From: Prochlorococcus sp. AG-686-J21
Lineage (GTDB): Bacteria > Cyanobacteriota > Cyanobacteriia > PCC-6307 > Cyanobiaceae
Assembly (NCBI GenBank): GCA_003210285.1
Contig: QCVS01000006.1
Location: 26,303-90,302 of the forward strand
Reading direction: 5' to 3'
Length of the DNA stretch: 64,000 nucleotides
The position numbers and the translations under genes are program-made. Positions 9,775 to 19,904 of the stretch are shown piece by piece; the first letter of the stretch is position 1; each line of letters starts with the position of its first letter. The notes below the pieces were generated by a model that worked only from the letters and a program-made list of their open reading frames with translations, was not told the origin of the DNA and made no database searches.

Positions 9775-11193
9775 ATGGTCATTGCTAACTCAATTAAAAC
9801 ATCCATACCAAACTATGTTATTACAGATATCTCTTTATCTGATTTCGGGCGTAAAGAAATTAAAATTGCTGAAACTGAAATGCCCGGGTTAATGGCATTA
9901 AGAGAGAAGCATCATTCTGATAAACCTCTAAAGGGTGCAAAAATAGCAGGTAGTTTGCATATGACTATTCAAACTGCAGTGTTAATTGAAACTCTCGTTG
10001 ATCTTGGTGCACAAGTTAAATGGGCCTCCTGTAATATTTTTTCAACCCAAGATCATGCAGCAGCAGCAATAGCAGAACAGGGAATTCCTGTCTATGCGAA
10101 AAAAGGTGAGAGTCTTGATGAATATTGGAAATATACTCATTACATCCTAGATTGGGGTACAGACTCTCCTAATATGATCCTGGATGATGGAGGCGATGCA
10201 ACAGGTTTATTGATACTTGGTAGTAAAGCAGAAAAAGATTTGTCAGTTTTAAATAATCCTAGTAACGAAGAGGAAATAGCTTTATACAAATCAATTAAGT
10301 CTAAATTGCAAGAAGATAGTAGCTTCTATTCTCGTATTAAGGGAAATATTATTGGTGTCACTGAAGAAACTACAACAGGCGTAGCAAGATTATATCAATT
10401 GCAAAAACAAGATGCTCTACCATTTCCTGCAATCAATGTAAATGATTCAGTCACAAAGAGTAAATTTGATAACTTATATGGTTGTAGAGAATCTTTAGTT
10501 GATAGTATCAAGCGTGCGACTGATGTAATGATTGCAGGAAAAGTTGCTTTAGTAATAGGATTTGGTGATGTTGGTAAAGGATCTGCTCAATCATTAAGAG
10601 GACTTGGAGCGATAGTCAAAGTTGCAGAAGTCGATCCAATATGTGCTCTTCAAGCAGCTATGGAAGGATTTAGTGTAGTTACTTTAGATGAAGTTGTTGA
10701 AGATATAGATATATTTGTAACGGCGACTGGTAATTATCAAGTTATAACTAACGATAATTTAGTAAAAATGAAAGATGAGGCGATAGTTTGCAATATTGGG
10801 CATTTTGATAACGAAATTGATGTTGCTTCGTTAAAAAATTACCCATGGGAGAATATTAAGCCTCAAGTTGATCATATTACTTTGCCAAGTGGGAATAAAA
10901 TTATTCTTTTAGCAGAGGGAAGACTTGTTAATTTAGGTTGTGCAACAGGTCATCCAAGTTTCGTTATGAGTAATTCTTTTACTAATCAAGTATTAGCTCA
11001 AATTGAACTTTTTAATAAGTCAGACGAATACTCTAAAGAAGTTTATGTATTACCAAAACATTTAGATGAAATGGTAGCTAGATTGCATCTGAATAAAATT
11101 GGGGCTAAGTTAACAAAGCTAACAAAAGATCAAGCTGACTATATTAACGTTTCGGTGGAAGGACCTTATAAATCAGAACAATATAGATACTAA
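9775..11193 (+). CDS. ahcY: S-adenosylhomocysteine hydrolase
   Basis: Converts S-adenosylhomocysteine to adenosine and homocysteine, removing the inhibitor of SAM-dependent methylations. The NAD-binding motif GFGDVGKG is at residues 262-269. The family's N-terminal [10 protein letters not shown] and the C-terminal [12 protein letters not shown] are intact, the last providing the residues that reach into the neighbouring subunit's cofactor site. At 472 aa it is complete. The DedA gene follows after 2 bp. Confidence 0.98.
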   Translation: MVIANSIKTSIPNYVITDISLSDFGRKEIKIAETEMPGLMALREKHHSDKPLKGAKIAGSLHMTIQTAVLIETLVDLGAQVKWASCNIFSTQDHAAAAIAEQGIPVYAKKGESLDEYWKYTHYILDWGTDSPNMILDDGGDATGLLILGSKAEKDLSVLNNPSNEEEIALYKSIKSKLQEDSSFYSRIKGNIIGVTEETTTGVARLYQLQKQDALPFPAINVNDSVTKSKFDNLYGCRESLVDSIKRATDVMIAGKVALVIGFGDVGKGSAQSLRGLGAIVKVAEVDPICALQAAMEGFSVVTLDEVVEDIDIFVTATGNYQVITNDNLVKMKDEAIVCNIGHFDNEIDVASLKNYPWENIKPQVDHITLPSGNKIILLAEGRLVNLGCATGHPSFVMSNSFTNQVLAQIELFNKSDEYSKEVYVLPKHLDEMVARLHLNKIGAKLTKLTKDQADYINVSVEGPYKSEQYRY

Positions 11194-11195
11194 AT

Positions 11196-11855
11196 TTGAG
11201 TTTAATATTTATTAATTTATTCACTTCAATTCCGGAATATATCAGTAAGGCTGTTGAAACAAACTCCACAATGGCATACTTGACAATATGTTTTGCGATG
11301 TTTTTAGAGAATATCATCCCACCAATTCCATCTGAAATAATAATGCCTTTAGGTGGTTTTTTTGTTTACCAACAAAAATTAAATTTTTACATTTTGGTTT
11401 TATGGGGTGTACTGGGAACGATAGCAGGTTCAATACCTTGGTACTATTTGGGTAAATTAGTAAATGAAAAGAGACTATCCAACTTTTTAGATAAAAGGGG
11501 AAAATTTATAGGAATAACTTCTAAAGATCTTATTAAAAGTAAAAGATGGTTTGATAAATACGGAGTTTCGTTAGTTTTTTGGGGTAGATTAGTGCCTGGT
11601 ATAAGAACATTAATTTCAGTCCCTGCTGGAATGGAGCTTATGCCCCTTAGGAAATTTTTAATTTGGACTAGTTTAGGAAGTCTAATATGGGTAGCATTAT
11701 TAACTTATGCAGGTTTCGTATTCGGTGAAAATTATCAAATTATTGAAACTTATTTAGATCAAATAAAATATACTCTCAAACCTATTCTAATTCTGATATT
11801 GGTTTATTTTTTAATAAAGTTTATTATTAGAGTTTATAAAAAAAACATATCTTAA
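11196..11855 (+). CDS. DedA-family membrane protein
   Basis: Polytopic inner-membrane protein of 219 aa with the SNARE_assoc/DedA region. ENIIPPIPSEIIMPLGGF is in the first half. The conserved block FWGRLVPGIRTLISVPAG holds the arginines linked to lipid or proton coupling in the family. About five hydrophobic segments are present. Family members act as transporters or scramblases for undecaprenyl phosphate or phospholipids; which one applies here is unknown. The start codon is TTG at 11196, 2 bp after ahcY. Its stop overlaps the convergent ssb gene by 4 bp. Confidence 0.88.
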   Translation: MSLIFINLFTSIPEYISKAVETNSTMAYLTICFAMFLENIIPPIPSEIIMPLGGFFVYQQKLNFYILVLWGVLGTIAGSIPWYYLGKLVNEKRLSNFLDKRGKFIGITSKDLIKSKRWFDKYGVSLVFWGRLVPGIRTLISVPAGMELMPLRKFLIWTSLGSLIWVALLTYAGFVFGENYQIIETYLDQIKYTLKPILILILVYFLIKFIIRVYKKNIS

Positions 11856-12223
11856 AAAGGAATTTCACCAGAGTTATTATTATTTGAAAAATTGCTATTA
11901 TCTGTGTCTTTTTTAGAGCTTAGTAAATTTAATCTATCAACTCTAACAACTGGTTTAAATCTATCTTCTCCTGTATTTTTGTCTTTCCAACTATCAATTT
12001 TAAAGCTTCCTGTAATACCTACTAAAGAACCTTTTTTGACATAGTCAGCAGCTATTTGTGCTTGTTTGCCCCATATTTCTAAATTAAACCAGTCAGGTTC
12101 ATCGCCTCTACTTATTCTATTTACTGCAAGAGTGAAGTTGGCAACTGTACTTCCAGATTCGAAATATCTTACATCAGGTTCTCTTCCGGCTCTACCAACC
12201 AAATTAATAGTGTTAATTTCCAT
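11852..12223 (-). CDS. ssb: Single-stranded DNA-binding protein
   Basis: SSB coats single-stranded DNA in replication and repair and recruits partners through its C-terminal tip. The 123 aa protein has a single OB fold (about residues 1-105) that starts with NLVGRAGREPDVRY and contains FNLEIWGKQAQ. A short Asn/Ser-rich linker ends in GEIPF. This is the usual D-D-I-P-F tip with reduced acidity but with the essential Pro-Phe. Length and tip agree with cyanobacterial SSB. Confidence 0.95.
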   Translation of the reverse strand: MEINTINLVGRAGREPDVRYFESGSTVANFTLAVNRISRGDEPDWFNLEIWGKQAQIAADYVKKGSLVGITGSFKIDSWKDKNTGEDRFKPVVRVDRLNLLSSKKDTDNSNFSNNNNSGEIPF

Positions 12224-12356
12224 AAATAGTTTTTTTTTATATTACTCATTTTTTTTGTTTTTGCTTAAAGTTTTGCGAGCTATTCATAACTAAATAAAAG
12301 ATTTTTGAGAGGTATTAAGAAAATAGATATATTATTTATTTAATAGAGTTATTATT

Positions 12357-13409
12357 GTGATTTTTAACAGATTTAAATTTTCTAGGGATATTGGTATTGA
12401 TTTGGGCACTGCTAATACTCTTATTCATGTATCAGGTAAAGGTGTGGTTTTACAAGAACCTTCAGTGGTAGCTATGGATCTAGAAGAGGGAGTTCCTCTG
12501 GCAGTAGGTGAAGAGGCAAAATTAATGCTTGGGAGAACCCCAGGAAATATAAGAGCCGTGAGACCTTTAAGAGATGGAGTTATTGCCGATTTTGATGCGG
12601 CAGAACAAATGATAAAAACTTTTATTCAAAAATGTAATGAAGGGAGGGGGCTTTTAGCTCCAAGAATAGTTATTGGTATCCCGAGTGGGGTTACTAGTGT
12701 TGAACGAAGAGCAGTTAGAGAAGCCGGATTGGCTGGAGCTAGAGAGGTTCATTTAATTGATGAACCTGTAGCTGCCGCAATAGGAGCCTCTTTGCCAGTA
12801 ACGGAACCAATTGGAACTATGATCGTTGATATTGGCGGTGGAACTACTGAAGTAGCAGTTTTAAGTCTGGGTGGAACGGTCTTAAGTGAATCAGTAAGAA
12901 TAGCAGGTGATGAGCTTAATGAGTCGATAGCAATTTATCTTAAAAAAGTACATAATTTAGTTGTCGGTGAGAGAACTGCAGAAGATATTAAAATAAAAAT
13001 TGGATCGGCATTTCCGGATGATGAATTTGATACTACTTCTATAGAAGTTAGAGGCTTACACCTTTTATCTGGCTTGCCAAGATCTATTACCTTAACCTCT
13101 GGAGAAATTAGAGAGGCTATGGCTGATCCTCTTAACAAAATTGTTGAGGCTGTAAAAAGAACCTTGGAGCGAACTCCTCCTGAATTGGCGGCAGATATAG
13201 TAGATAGAGGTATTATGCTTGCGGGAGGTGGAGCTCTTGTAAGAGGGATTAGTGATTTACTAAGTCATGAAACCGGAATTTTTACTCACATAGCAGAAGA
13301 TCCATTGTTATGCGTAGTTAATGGTTGTGGTGCGGTACTGGATGATTTCAAAAAACTCAAGAGAGTTGTTGATACTCCTGATTTTATAAGGAATGCGATT
13401 AGAGATTAA
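12357..13409 (+). CDS. mreB: Rod-shape determining actin homologue MreB
   Basis: Bacterial actin that organises peptidoglycan synthesis along the cell body. The nucleotide-binding signatures are [14 protein letters not shown] near the N-terminus, [14 protein letters not shown] in the middle and [11 protein letters not shown] near residue 290. At 350 aa it is complete. The start codon is GTG at 12357, which gives the typical amphipathic membrane-binding beginning [11 protein letters not shown]. It leads the mreBCD operon: mreC starts 4 bp after its stop. Confidence 0.97.
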   Translation: MIFNRFKFSRDIGIDLGTANTLIHVSGKGVVLQEPSVVAMDLEEGVPLAVGEEAKLMLGRTPGNIRAVRPLRDGVIADFDAAEQMIKTFIQKCNEGRGLLAPRIVIGIPSGVTSVERRAVREAGLAGAREVHLIDEPVAAAIGASLPVTEPIGTMIVDIGGGTTEVAVLSLGGTVLSESVRIAGDELNESIAIYLKKVHNLVVGERTAEDIKIKIGSAFPDDEFDTTSIEVRGLHLLSGLPRSITLTSGEIREAMADPLNKIVEAVKRTLERTPPELAADIVDRGIMLAGGGALVRGISDLLSHETGIFTHIAEDPLLCVVNGCGAVLDDFKKLKRVVDTPDFIRNAIRD

Positions 13410-13413
13410 TTGA

Positions 13414-14163
13414 ATGGTAGATATTCGACGAATATCAACTAACCGTTGGTGGAATAAAAAGAATAATTGGGGTTTACTTATATTTTTATCATTCTTGTTT
13501 TTTGTGAGAATAACAAAGGGATCTTTATATAAAGATTTTTATTATTTAATTTCAAAACCTTTTTGGCCAGGACAGTTTCAAAGGGAAGTTTTAACTAAAA
13601 GTGTTGAGCAAGAGTTCTTAATCAGGTTAAAACAGCTAGAGAATGATAATCAAAGATTACGTGAAATATTATCTCTACAAAGATTGTCTGATTCTGAAAC
13701 TATTACAGCAATTGTAATTTCAAGAAAAACCGGCAGTTTTTGGAGGCAAATTATTTTGAATAAAGGTGTAAAAGATGGAGTAGAAATTGGGAGTTTAGTT
13801 GTTGGTCCAGGAGGCTTATTAGGAAGAGTAGATAATACTTCTTTATTGACTTCGACAGTAAAATTATTAACTTCTCCTGAAAGTAAAGTGGGGATTTGGG
13901 TTGAAAGGATTCAGAAGCATGGATTATTAGTGGGCTTAGGAAATGATTATCCAAAAGTTATTTTTTATGATGGGGATATTGATATTAAAGTCGGTGATTT
14001 TGTTTTATCTTCCCCTGCAAGTACGTTATTACCTCCCAATATTCCCATAGGTGTTGTTCAATCTGTTGATGAAGACTTAAAAGAAAAAAAAACAGCGAAT
14101 ATTATGCTTTTAGGAAAACCTCAAGCAATTGATTGGGTTCAAATTTTAAAAGTTAAAATTTAA
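13414..14163 (+). CDS. mreC: Rod-shape determining protein MreC
   Basis: Bitopic protein linking MreB to the elongation machinery. The 249 aa product has a short cytoplasmic N-terminus, one membrane helix at about residues 22-38 (LLIFLSFLFFVRI), a predicted coiled coil (EFLIRLKQLENDNQRLREIL) and a C-terminal beta domain with KGVKDGVEIGSLVVGPGGLLGRV. It lies between mreB and mreD and touches mreD directly. Confidence 0.93.
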   Translation: MVDIRRISTNRWWNKKNNWGLLIFLSFLFFVRITKGSLYKDFYYLISKPFWPGQFQREVLTKSVEQEFLIRLKQLENDNQRLREILSLQRLSDSETITAIVISRKTGSFWRQIILNKGVKDGVEIGSLVVGPGGLLGRVDNTSLLTSTVKLLTSPESKVGIWVERIQKHGLLVGLGNDYPKVIFYDGDIDIKVGDFVLSSPASTLLPPNIPIGVVQSVDEDLKEKKTANIMLLGKPQAIDWVQILKVKI

Positions 14164-14700
14164 ATGGGAAACTACTTAAAAAAAAAAATATCTTTAATTT
14201 CCTTTTTATTTATACCTATAGTTTATTTATGGGATCCAAATTGGTTGGAATTCTTGGGAGTTCAGCCTTATTGGCCTTTATTCTGGTTATTGCCTTGGTC
14301 TATGATTTATGGATCATTGGATGGTTTAATAATTGGTTTATTTTTAGGACTTATTTTAGATTCATTAAGTCTTGATAGTAGTTTCACACAAATTCCTGGT
14401 TTGGTTTTATGTGGTATTTGGTTTGGAAAGTTTAGTATTTCAAATAATATTTTTGTAGGGCATTTTAGATTTGGTTTAATTTGTTCTATTGCAAGTTTTT
14501 TTTGCGGGTCGCTCTATTTCTTTCATATCTTGATTAAATATTGGTCTGATCATACTAACTTTTTGTATTTACCTACTATTAAAAATATTTTTGCTCAAGT
14601 TTTTATAACCGGTTTATTAGCACCATTAATATGTTCATTACTCTTTAGACTTTTCCAAATATCAAAAGGAAGAGATAAATTAATTAAATTTTATAAATAA
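14164..14700 (+). CDS. mreD: Rod-shape determining protein MreD, probable
   Basis: A 178 aa polytopic membrane protein with about five to six hydrophobic segments and the motif WPLFWLLPWSMIYGSLDGLIIGLFLGLILD, typical of cyanobacterial MreD. It begins at the base after the mreC stop. The assignment rests on operon position, length and hydrophobic pattern, because MreD is poorly conserved. Confidence 0.85.
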   Translation: MGNYLKKKISLISFLFIPIVYLWDPNWLEFLGVQPYWPLFWLLPWSMIYGSLDGLIIGLFLGLILDSLSLDSSFTQIPGLVLCGIWFGKFSISNNIFVGHFRFGLICSIASFFCGSLYFFHILIKYWSDHTNFLYLPTIKNIFAQVFITGLLAPLICSLLFRLFQISKGRDKLIKFYK

Positions 14701-14780
14701 ATAAAAAATGTTTTAAAAAATAGTATGGGAGTTTTTTCAATAATAAAATAATTTTGTAAATTTAAGGAATTTATCTTTTA

Positions 14781-14799
14781 GTGTACATAATGTTATATT
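14781..14799 (+). promoter_or_regulatory. Possible HLR1-like direct repeat upstream of the RpaB-type regulator
   Basis: The 179 bp spacer before the regulator gene carries TGTACAT-AA-TGTTATAT, two imperfect copies of a TGTTACAT-like half site spaced close to one helical turn. This resembles the HLR1 sites bound by RpaB in cyanobacteria and could be an autoregulatory site. It diverges from the consensus in both halves, so the call is tentative. Confidence 0.25.
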
Positions 14800-14879
14800 T
14801 TTAATTGTTAGATTGTATTAACAAGATGTTCCTTGCAAATTAAATTTTGCTTTGAAACATTTGCAAAAAAATTTTCCCG

Positions 14880-15626
14880 ATGTCTAAAGCAAGTATTCTA
14901 ATTGTTGATGATGAGCCAGCTGTTTTGAAAGTATTAGTTACTAGACTTCAATTAGCAGGATATCAAGTACACCAAGCTACTAACGGAGAAGAGGCTCTTG
15001 ACGCTTTTCACAGAGAATCTCCAGACTTAATAGTTCTTGATGTGATGCTTCCTAAAATGGATGGATTTGCAGTTTGTAGAAGAATTAGAGCTGAATCAGT
15101 TGTACCTATAATATTCTTAACTGCCTTAGAGGCTATTTCTGAAAGGGTAGCCGGTCTAGATTTAGGAGCTGATGACTATTTGTCAAAACCATTTAGTCCT
15201 AAGGAATTAGAAGCTAGAATAGCCACAATCCTGAGGCGTATGGGTCCTAGTATTACCGTTACTGAAACAAAAGAGGTCCCTTCTGGGAAAGGAGTAATGA
15301 AATTTGGAAATCTAGTAGTTGATACTAATAGAAGACAAGTTTCAAGAGCTGGAGAAAGGATAAGTTTAACTTACACAGAATTTAGTCTTCTTGAACTATT
15401 GTTTGATGAGCCAGGTAAGGTTGTGCCAAGAGCTGAAATACTTGAGCAGCTTTGGGGTTATCCTCCAAGACGAGCAGCTGATTTGAGAGTTGTAGATGTT
15501 TATGTAGCTAGGCTAAGAGGTAAGTTAGAGCCAGATCCAAGAAATCCTGAGTTAATACTTACTGTTAGGGGTATAGGTTATGCTTCCCAAAGAGTTGGGG
15601 AAAAAGCAACATCTTTGGCAAGTTGA
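14880..15626 (+). CDS. rpaB: OmpR/PhoB-type response regulator, RpaB-like
   Basis: Two-component transcription regulator of 248 aa. The receiver domain (about 5-120) has acidic residues D10/D11, phosphoacceptor Asp54 in IVLDVMLPKMDGF, the switch Thr in IFLTAL and Lys in LSKPFSP. A winged-helix DNA-binding domain follows (about 145-240), with LTYTEFSLLELL and VVDVYVARLRGKLEPDPRNP. The last stretch and ELILTVRGIGY are characteristic of RpaB rather than RpaA. RpaB, with the kinase NblS, controls high-light and photosystem genes. The symbol is by recognition of these segments. Confidence 0.85.
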   Translation: MSKASILIVDDEPAVLKVLVTRLQLAGYQVHQATNGEEALDAFHRESPDLIVLDVMLPKMDGFAVCRRIRAESVVPIIFLTALEAISERVAGLDLGADDYLSKPFSPKELEARIATILRRMGPSITVTETKEVPSGKGVMKFGNLVVDTNRRQVSRAGERISLTYTEFSLLELLFDEPGKVVPRAEILEQLWGYPPRRAADLRVVDVYVARLRGKLEPDPRNPELILTVRGIGYASQRVGEKATSLAS

Positions 15627-15676
15627 TCCTTATTCTGATAGCTTGATTAAATAAAACTTATATATTGAATTAAATT

Positions 15677-17215
15677 TTGTCTGAAATAAGAGAAGCTCGA
15701 TTATTAAAAGCTAATTCACTAGTCAATAAAGGATTTGAACCCTACGCAGAAACTTTTAAAATATCTCATTCAACTAAATTTCTCATTGAAAAATTCGGCT
15801 ATTTAGATAATGGTCAAGAATTTAACTTAAATGTTGCTCTCGCGGGAAGGGTCATAGCAAAAAGAGTAATGGGAAAAATTGCTTTTTTTACTATTACTGA
15901 CCAAGAAGGAAAAATTCAGCTTTATTTAGAAAAAAAAATTATTGATGATTTTGAAATTAATGCAAAATTACTTTCTTTTGAAGATCTCAAAGAAATTGTA
16001 GATATTGGAGACTGGATTGGTGTTCATGGAACTATTAAGAAAACTAATAAAGGTGAACTCTCAATAAAAGTATCTAAGTGGGAAATGTTGTCTAAATCAT
16101 TACAGCCATTGCCTGATAAATGGCATGGTTTAACAGATATAGAAAAGAGGTACAGGCAAAGATATCTGGATTTAATAGTTAATCCTATGTCAAAAAATGT
16201 ATTTAAAATTAGAGCAAAGTGTATTAGTTTAATAAGAAGGTGGTTGGATGAAAAAAATTTTTTAGAGATAGAAACACCAATACTTCAATCTGAGGCTGGA
16301 GGAGCTGAAGCTCGGCCATTTATTACTCATCACAATACCTTAGACATACCATTGTATTTAAGAATAGCTACGGAATTACATCTAAAAAGAATGGTGGTAG
16401 GAGGGTTTGAAAAAGTATATGAGTTAGGACGAATTTTTCGCAATGAAGGAATAAGTACAAAGCATAATCCTGAATTCACCTCAGTGGAAATATATCAGGC
16501 TTTCTCTAATTACATTGATATGATGAATTTAACTGAAGATCTGATCAGAAATATTGTATCAAGTTGTTGTGATTCCTTAGTTATAAATTATCAAGAAAAA
16601 GTAATTGATTTTTCAAAACCTTGGAAAAGAATATCAATGAAAAATATTGTGATGGAATATACAGGTATTGATTTTGATTCTTTTAATGGTGATTTGAATA
16701 AAGCTATAAAGGATTTAGAGGAAATTAATATTGAAATTTCTCCTAAAATAAATACCTTAGGCAGACTATTAAATGAAGTTTTTGAGCAAAAGGTTGAATC
16801 TAAACTCGTAGAACCAACTTTTGTAATTGATTATCCAATTGAAATTTCTCCTCTTGCAAGGCCCCATCCTGAAAATAAAGAGATGGTTCAGAGATTTGAG
16901 TTGTTCATTGCAGGCCGTGAACTGGCTAACGCATTTAGTGAATTAATAGATCCAGTTGATCAAAGGCAAAGAATGCAGTTACAGCAATCTTTGCGAGATG
17001 CAGGTGATCTTGAAGCACATTGTATTGATGAAGATTTTTTACAAGCCTTGGAGATAGGTATGCCACCTACAGGAGGTTTAGGAATTGGAATTGACCGACT
17101 TATTATGTTACTTACAGATAGTCCTTCAATTAGAGATGTCATACCCTTCCCATTGTTAAAACCAGAAATAACTTCTACTAAATCTGAAAAATCAACCTCG
17201 AATGAAGTAAAATAA
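15677..17215 (+). CDS. lysS: Lysyl-tRNA synthetase, class II
   Basis: Charges tRNA-Lys. The 512 aa enzyme has an N-terminal anticodon-binding OB fold (about 50-150, [19 protein letters not shown]) and a class II catalytic core. Motif 2 is [18 protein letters not shown] and motif 3 [11 protein letters not shown]. The start is TTG at 15677; it gives the expected [15 protein letters not shown] beginning. Stop and next gene are separated by 27 bp. Confidence 0.97.
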   Translation: MSEIREARLLKANSLVNKGFEPYAETFKISHSTKFLIEKFGYLDNGQEFNLNVALAGRVIAKRVMGKIAFFTITDQEGKIQLYLEKKIIDDFEINAKLLSFEDLKEIVDIGDWIGVHGTIKKTNKGELSIKVSKWEMLSKSLQPLPDKWHGLTDIEKRYRQRYLDLIVNPMSKNVFKIRAKCISLIRRWLDEKNFLEIETPILQSEAGGAEARPFITHHNTLDIPLYLRIATELHLKRMVVGGFEKVYELGRIFRNEGISTKHNPEFTSVEIYQAFSNYIDMMNLTEDLIRNIVSSCCDSLVINYQEKVIDFSKPWKRISMKNIVMEYTGIDFDSFNGDLNKAIKDLEEINIEISPKINTLGRLLNEVFEQKVESKLVEPTFVIDYPIEISPLARPHPENKEMVQRFELFIAGRELANAFSELIDPVDQRQRMQLQQSLRDAGDLEAHCIDEDFLQALEIGMPPTGGLGIGIDRLIMLLTDSPSIRDVIPFPLLKPEITSTKSEKSTSNEVK

Positions 17216-17242
17216 AAATTGATCCAATACGAAATTTTTTAA

Positions 17243-17494
17243 ATGAGTGGTGAACGTGTTGGTTTCCGCTTCAAGCACGCAGATGCAGTAGTGAAAAGAA
17301 ATCCTCAAGGCCGATCAAGAAGAGGCTGGGTTATGGAACCAGTTGAACAAACTACGAGTAGAGGTACTAAGATGCCTGCTTATAGAATTCGTTGGAGAGA
17401 TAGCGAAAGGCCTGAAACTGTTTTGCAGCATATGTTAATTGCTGATCCAGATCCTTCTCCCCCCCCGAATTCAGTAAGTTTAGACTCTGATTAA
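17243..17494 (+). CDS. Small conserved-looking protein of unknown function
   Basis: An 83 aa basic-then-acidic protein: GFRFKHADAVVKRNPQGRSR, then WVMEPVEQTTSRGTKMPAYRIRWRDSERPETVLQ, ending in a proline-rich acidic tail DPDPSPPPNSV. No signal peptide or membrane segment is present. The middle part looks like a small beta-rich domain. Codons in the first 60 bases are richer in G and C than in neighbouring genes, which may mark strong conservation and high expression. I do not recognise a function. It lies between lysS and smpB on the lysS strand. Confidence 0.82.
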   Translation: MSGERVGFRFKHADAVVKRNPQGRSRRGWVMEPVEQTTSRGTKMPAYRIRWRDSERPETVLQHMLIADPDPSPPPNSVSLDSD

Positions 17495-17520
17495 ATTTTC
17501 TTAAAGAAATATCTCCTTTA

Positions 17521-18015
17521 TTATCTCTTAAGAGCAGTTTTTATTTCTCTTTTAATATCTCTTTGTTTATCGGCTTGTCTTTTGTCATGCAATTTTTTAC
17601 CTTTCCCAATTCCAATGGTTAATTTTATCCATGACCCTTTTAAATAAATAGATAAGGGAATAATAGTTAACCCCTTTTTTTCAGTATTGTATTTAAGCTT
17701 TATTATTTCTTTTTTATGTAACAACAGTTTTCTATTTCGTAATGGGTCATGATTAAAAAAAGAACCCACATTTTTATGTGGTGATATGTGAACATTTAAT
17801 AAAAGTATTTCACCATCTCTGAAAGAACAATAGCCATCTCTTAAATTTGCATTCCCGTTTCTTATAGATTTTACTTCAGTTCCTAAAAGCTCAATACCTG
17901 CTTCTATTGTTTCAAGTATTTCATACTGAAATTTTGCATATCGATTTTCTGAAAGACGTTTTAAAGCGGCTTTTTTTTGTATGCTTTTATTTGCTTTGTT
18001 TGAAACTTTTGCCAT
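17521..18015 (-). CDS. smpB: SsrA (tmRNA)-binding protein SmpB
   Basis: Partner of tmRNA in rescue of stalled ribosomes. The protein has ENRYAKFQYEILETIEAGIELLGTEVKS, the conserved SmpB start region, NVHISPHK in the middle and the basic C-terminal tail (KGKKLHDKRQADKQRDIKREI) that enters the mRNA channel. I place the start at 18015, giving 164 aa with MAKVSNKANK; an ATG at 18048 would add 11 residues of no family character. The tmRNA gene is not in this window. Confidence 0.96.
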   Translation of the reverse strand: MAKVSNKANKSIQKKAALKRLSENRYAKFQYEILETIEAGIELLGTEVKSIRNGNANLRDGYCSFRDGEILLLNVHISPHKNVGSFFNHDPLRNRKLLLHKKEIIKLKYNTEKKGLTIIPLSIYLKGSWIKLTIGIGKGKKLHDKRQADKQRDIKREIKTALKR

Positions 18016-18067
18016 TGCAGTTGTAAAAAATCTTTCCCCAAAGAACAATTGCCATTAATCTTTAATT

Positions 18068-19126
18068 ATGGCAATAATTTCTTCAAGTTTAGATGAATCT
18101 AATATTCCTCGCTCAAGAAAAGAGCTGAGGATATTTGATTCAAAAATTATTGTCGAAGAAAAACTAAAGAAAAATTTAAATTTAGCTCGGCCAAATTCCT
18201 TTAAAGAATTTATTGGACAGGAGCAAATTAAATCTTCATTGAAAATAGCTATAGATGCTTCTAAATATAGGAAAGAAGCATTAGAACATACACTCTTATA
18301 TGGCCAACCTGGTCTAGGAAAAACTACCTTAGCGTTGTTGATCTCTTATGAAATGAATACAAAATGTAGAGTAGCAAGTGCACCTTCAATTGAAAGGCCA
18401 AGGGATATTGTGGGATTACTTCTTGGATTAAAAGAAGGAGAGATTTTATTTATTGATGAGATACATCGTTTAAACAAATTAACTGAAGAGCTTTTATATT
18501 CTGCAATGGAGGATTTTAAATTAGATTTAACAATGGGATCTAATAGAGGGGCTCGCTGCAGAACAATTAATTTACCGAAATTTACTTTGATTGGTGCTAC
18601 AACCAAACTTGCATCAATAAGTTCTCCATTAAAGGATAGATTTGGACTATGTCATAAAATTGAATTTTATTCAAATCATGAATTGCAACAAATAATTTTA
18701 AATTTTTCTAATTTGATAAATCTTCAATTAAAAAAAGATGCTTGCTGCGCATTAGCCAAGATTTCTAGAGGAACTCCAAGAATTGCATTGCGATTATTAA
18801 AAAGGGTAAGAGACTATGCTCAAGTTATAAAAAAAACTAATGAAATTTCTTTAGAAATAGTTAAAAAAGCTTTAAATTCCCAAAAAATAGACTCCAAAGG
18901 TTTAGATAACGTAGATAGGAAATTCTTATCTTTTTTAAACTTTAATAATAATAATCCGATTGGCTTAGATTCAATCGCTGCAGGTATGGGAGAGGATTCT
19001 TCAATGTTAGAGTTTGTAGTTGAGCCATATTTAATTCAAATTGGGTTTATTATGAGGACTCCTCGAGGAAGAAAACTTACATCTTTAGGAAAAAAATACA
19101 TTATTTCCAAAAATGAAAAATTTTAA
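18068..19126 (+). CDS. ruvB: Holliday junction branch-migration helicase RuvB
   Basis: Hexameric AAA+ motor that drives Holliday junctions together with RuvA. The 352 aa protein has an N-terminal extension of about 35 residues. It then shows [15 protein letters not shown], Walker [10 protein letters not shown], Walker [10 protein letters not shown], sensor 1 in IGATTK and the arginine finger region SPLKDRFG. The C-terminal winged helix contains [17 protein letters not shown]. The family's GQ..K and EPYL motifs support the call. It overlaps the next gene by 14 bp. Confidence 0.97.
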   Translation: MAIISSSLDESNIPRSRKELRIFDSKIIVEEKLKKNLNLARPNSFKEFIGQEQIKSSLKIAIDASKYRKEALEHTLLYGQPGLGKTTLALLISYEMNTKCRVASAPSIERPRDIVGLLLGLKEGEILFIDEIHRLNKLTEELLYSAMEDFKLDLTMGSNRGARCRTINLPKFTLIGATTKLASISSPLKDRFGLCHKIEFYSNHELQQIILNFSNLINLQLKKDACCALAKISRGTPRIALRLLKRVRDYAQVIKKTNEISLEIVKKALNSQKIDSKGLDNVDRKFLSFLNFNNNNPIGLDSIAAGMGEDSSMLEFVVEPYLIQIGFIMRTPRGRKLTSLGKKYIISKNEKF

Positions 19127-19901
19127 AAAGATTAATCTTTATTTTTTATTAATTTCCTTTTTAATAAATATTTTATACGTTGCTCCAAGTTATTCATTAA
19201 GCTCGCAGGAAGATTTATTTAAAAATGCTTTAAATTTAAGCTCTAGCGGAGAATTTAACCTTGCATACAATCAATGGAACAAGTATTTGGAATTATTTCC
19301 TGAAGATGCAGCTGCTTTAAGTAATAGAGGAAATATAAAACTTGTTATGGGTGACCCTGAAGGGGCAATAGATGATCAAGATAAAGCAATTTTTGCAGAT
19401 CCAGATGAGGTCGATCCATATATTAATAGAGGCATAGCAGAAGAATCTTTAGGACTTTGGTTAGAGGCAAAAAAAGATTATTTATATGTAATCTCTAAAG
19501 ATAACGATAATTCTTCTGCTTTATATAATTTGGCTAATGTTGAAGGGTCTTTGTCAGATTGGCAGAGTGCAAGGAATTTGTTTTCTAAAGCTTCAAAATT
19601 AAATCCTGGTTTTGCAATGGCACGATCAAGCATGGCTTTGGCTGACTATCAATTAGGCAATATGGAGGAGTGTGAAAAAGAATTAAAAAAATTGATCAGA
19701 CGTTATCCAACTTTTGCCGATGCAAGAGCAGCTTTAACAGCTTTAGATTGGTCAAAAGGGATCTCTGGCGAGGCTGAAAGTAACTGGATTGCAGTTACGG
19801 AATTAGACTCCAGATATGCTGATGAAGAATGGTTAGTAAATGTTCGAAGATGGCCTCAAAAACCCACTAAAGACTTAATGAAATTTATTGCTCTGAAATA
19901 A
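19113..19901 (+). CDS. Secreted or membrane-anchored TPR protein
   Basis: A 262 aa protein with an N-terminal signal segment ([22 protein letters not shown], about 7-28) followed by several tetratricopeptide repeats from about residue 32 to 225. Examples are [28 protein letters not shown] and [26 protein letters not shown]. TPRs mediate protein contacts; no enzyme domain is seen. The location should be the thylakoid lumen or periplasm. The start ATG lies inside the 3' end of ruvB. Confidence 0.88.
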   Translation: MKNFKKINLYFLLISFLINILYVAPSYSLSSQEDLFKNALNLSSSGEFNLAYNQWNKYLELFPEDAAALSNRGNIKLVMGDPEGAIDDQDKAIFADPDEVDPYINRGIAEESLGLWLEAKKDYLYVISKDNDNSSALYNLANVEGSLSDWQSARNLFSKASKLNPGFAMARSSMALADYQLGNMEECEKELKKLIRRYPTFADARAALTALDWSKGISGEAESNWIAVTELDSRYADEEWLVNVRRWPQKPTKDLMKFIALK

Positions 19902-19904
19902 TAA

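Noticed and set aside
14164..14700. Possible second membrane gene instead of mreD
   Set aside because: Operon order, length and hydrophobic pattern agree with MreD.
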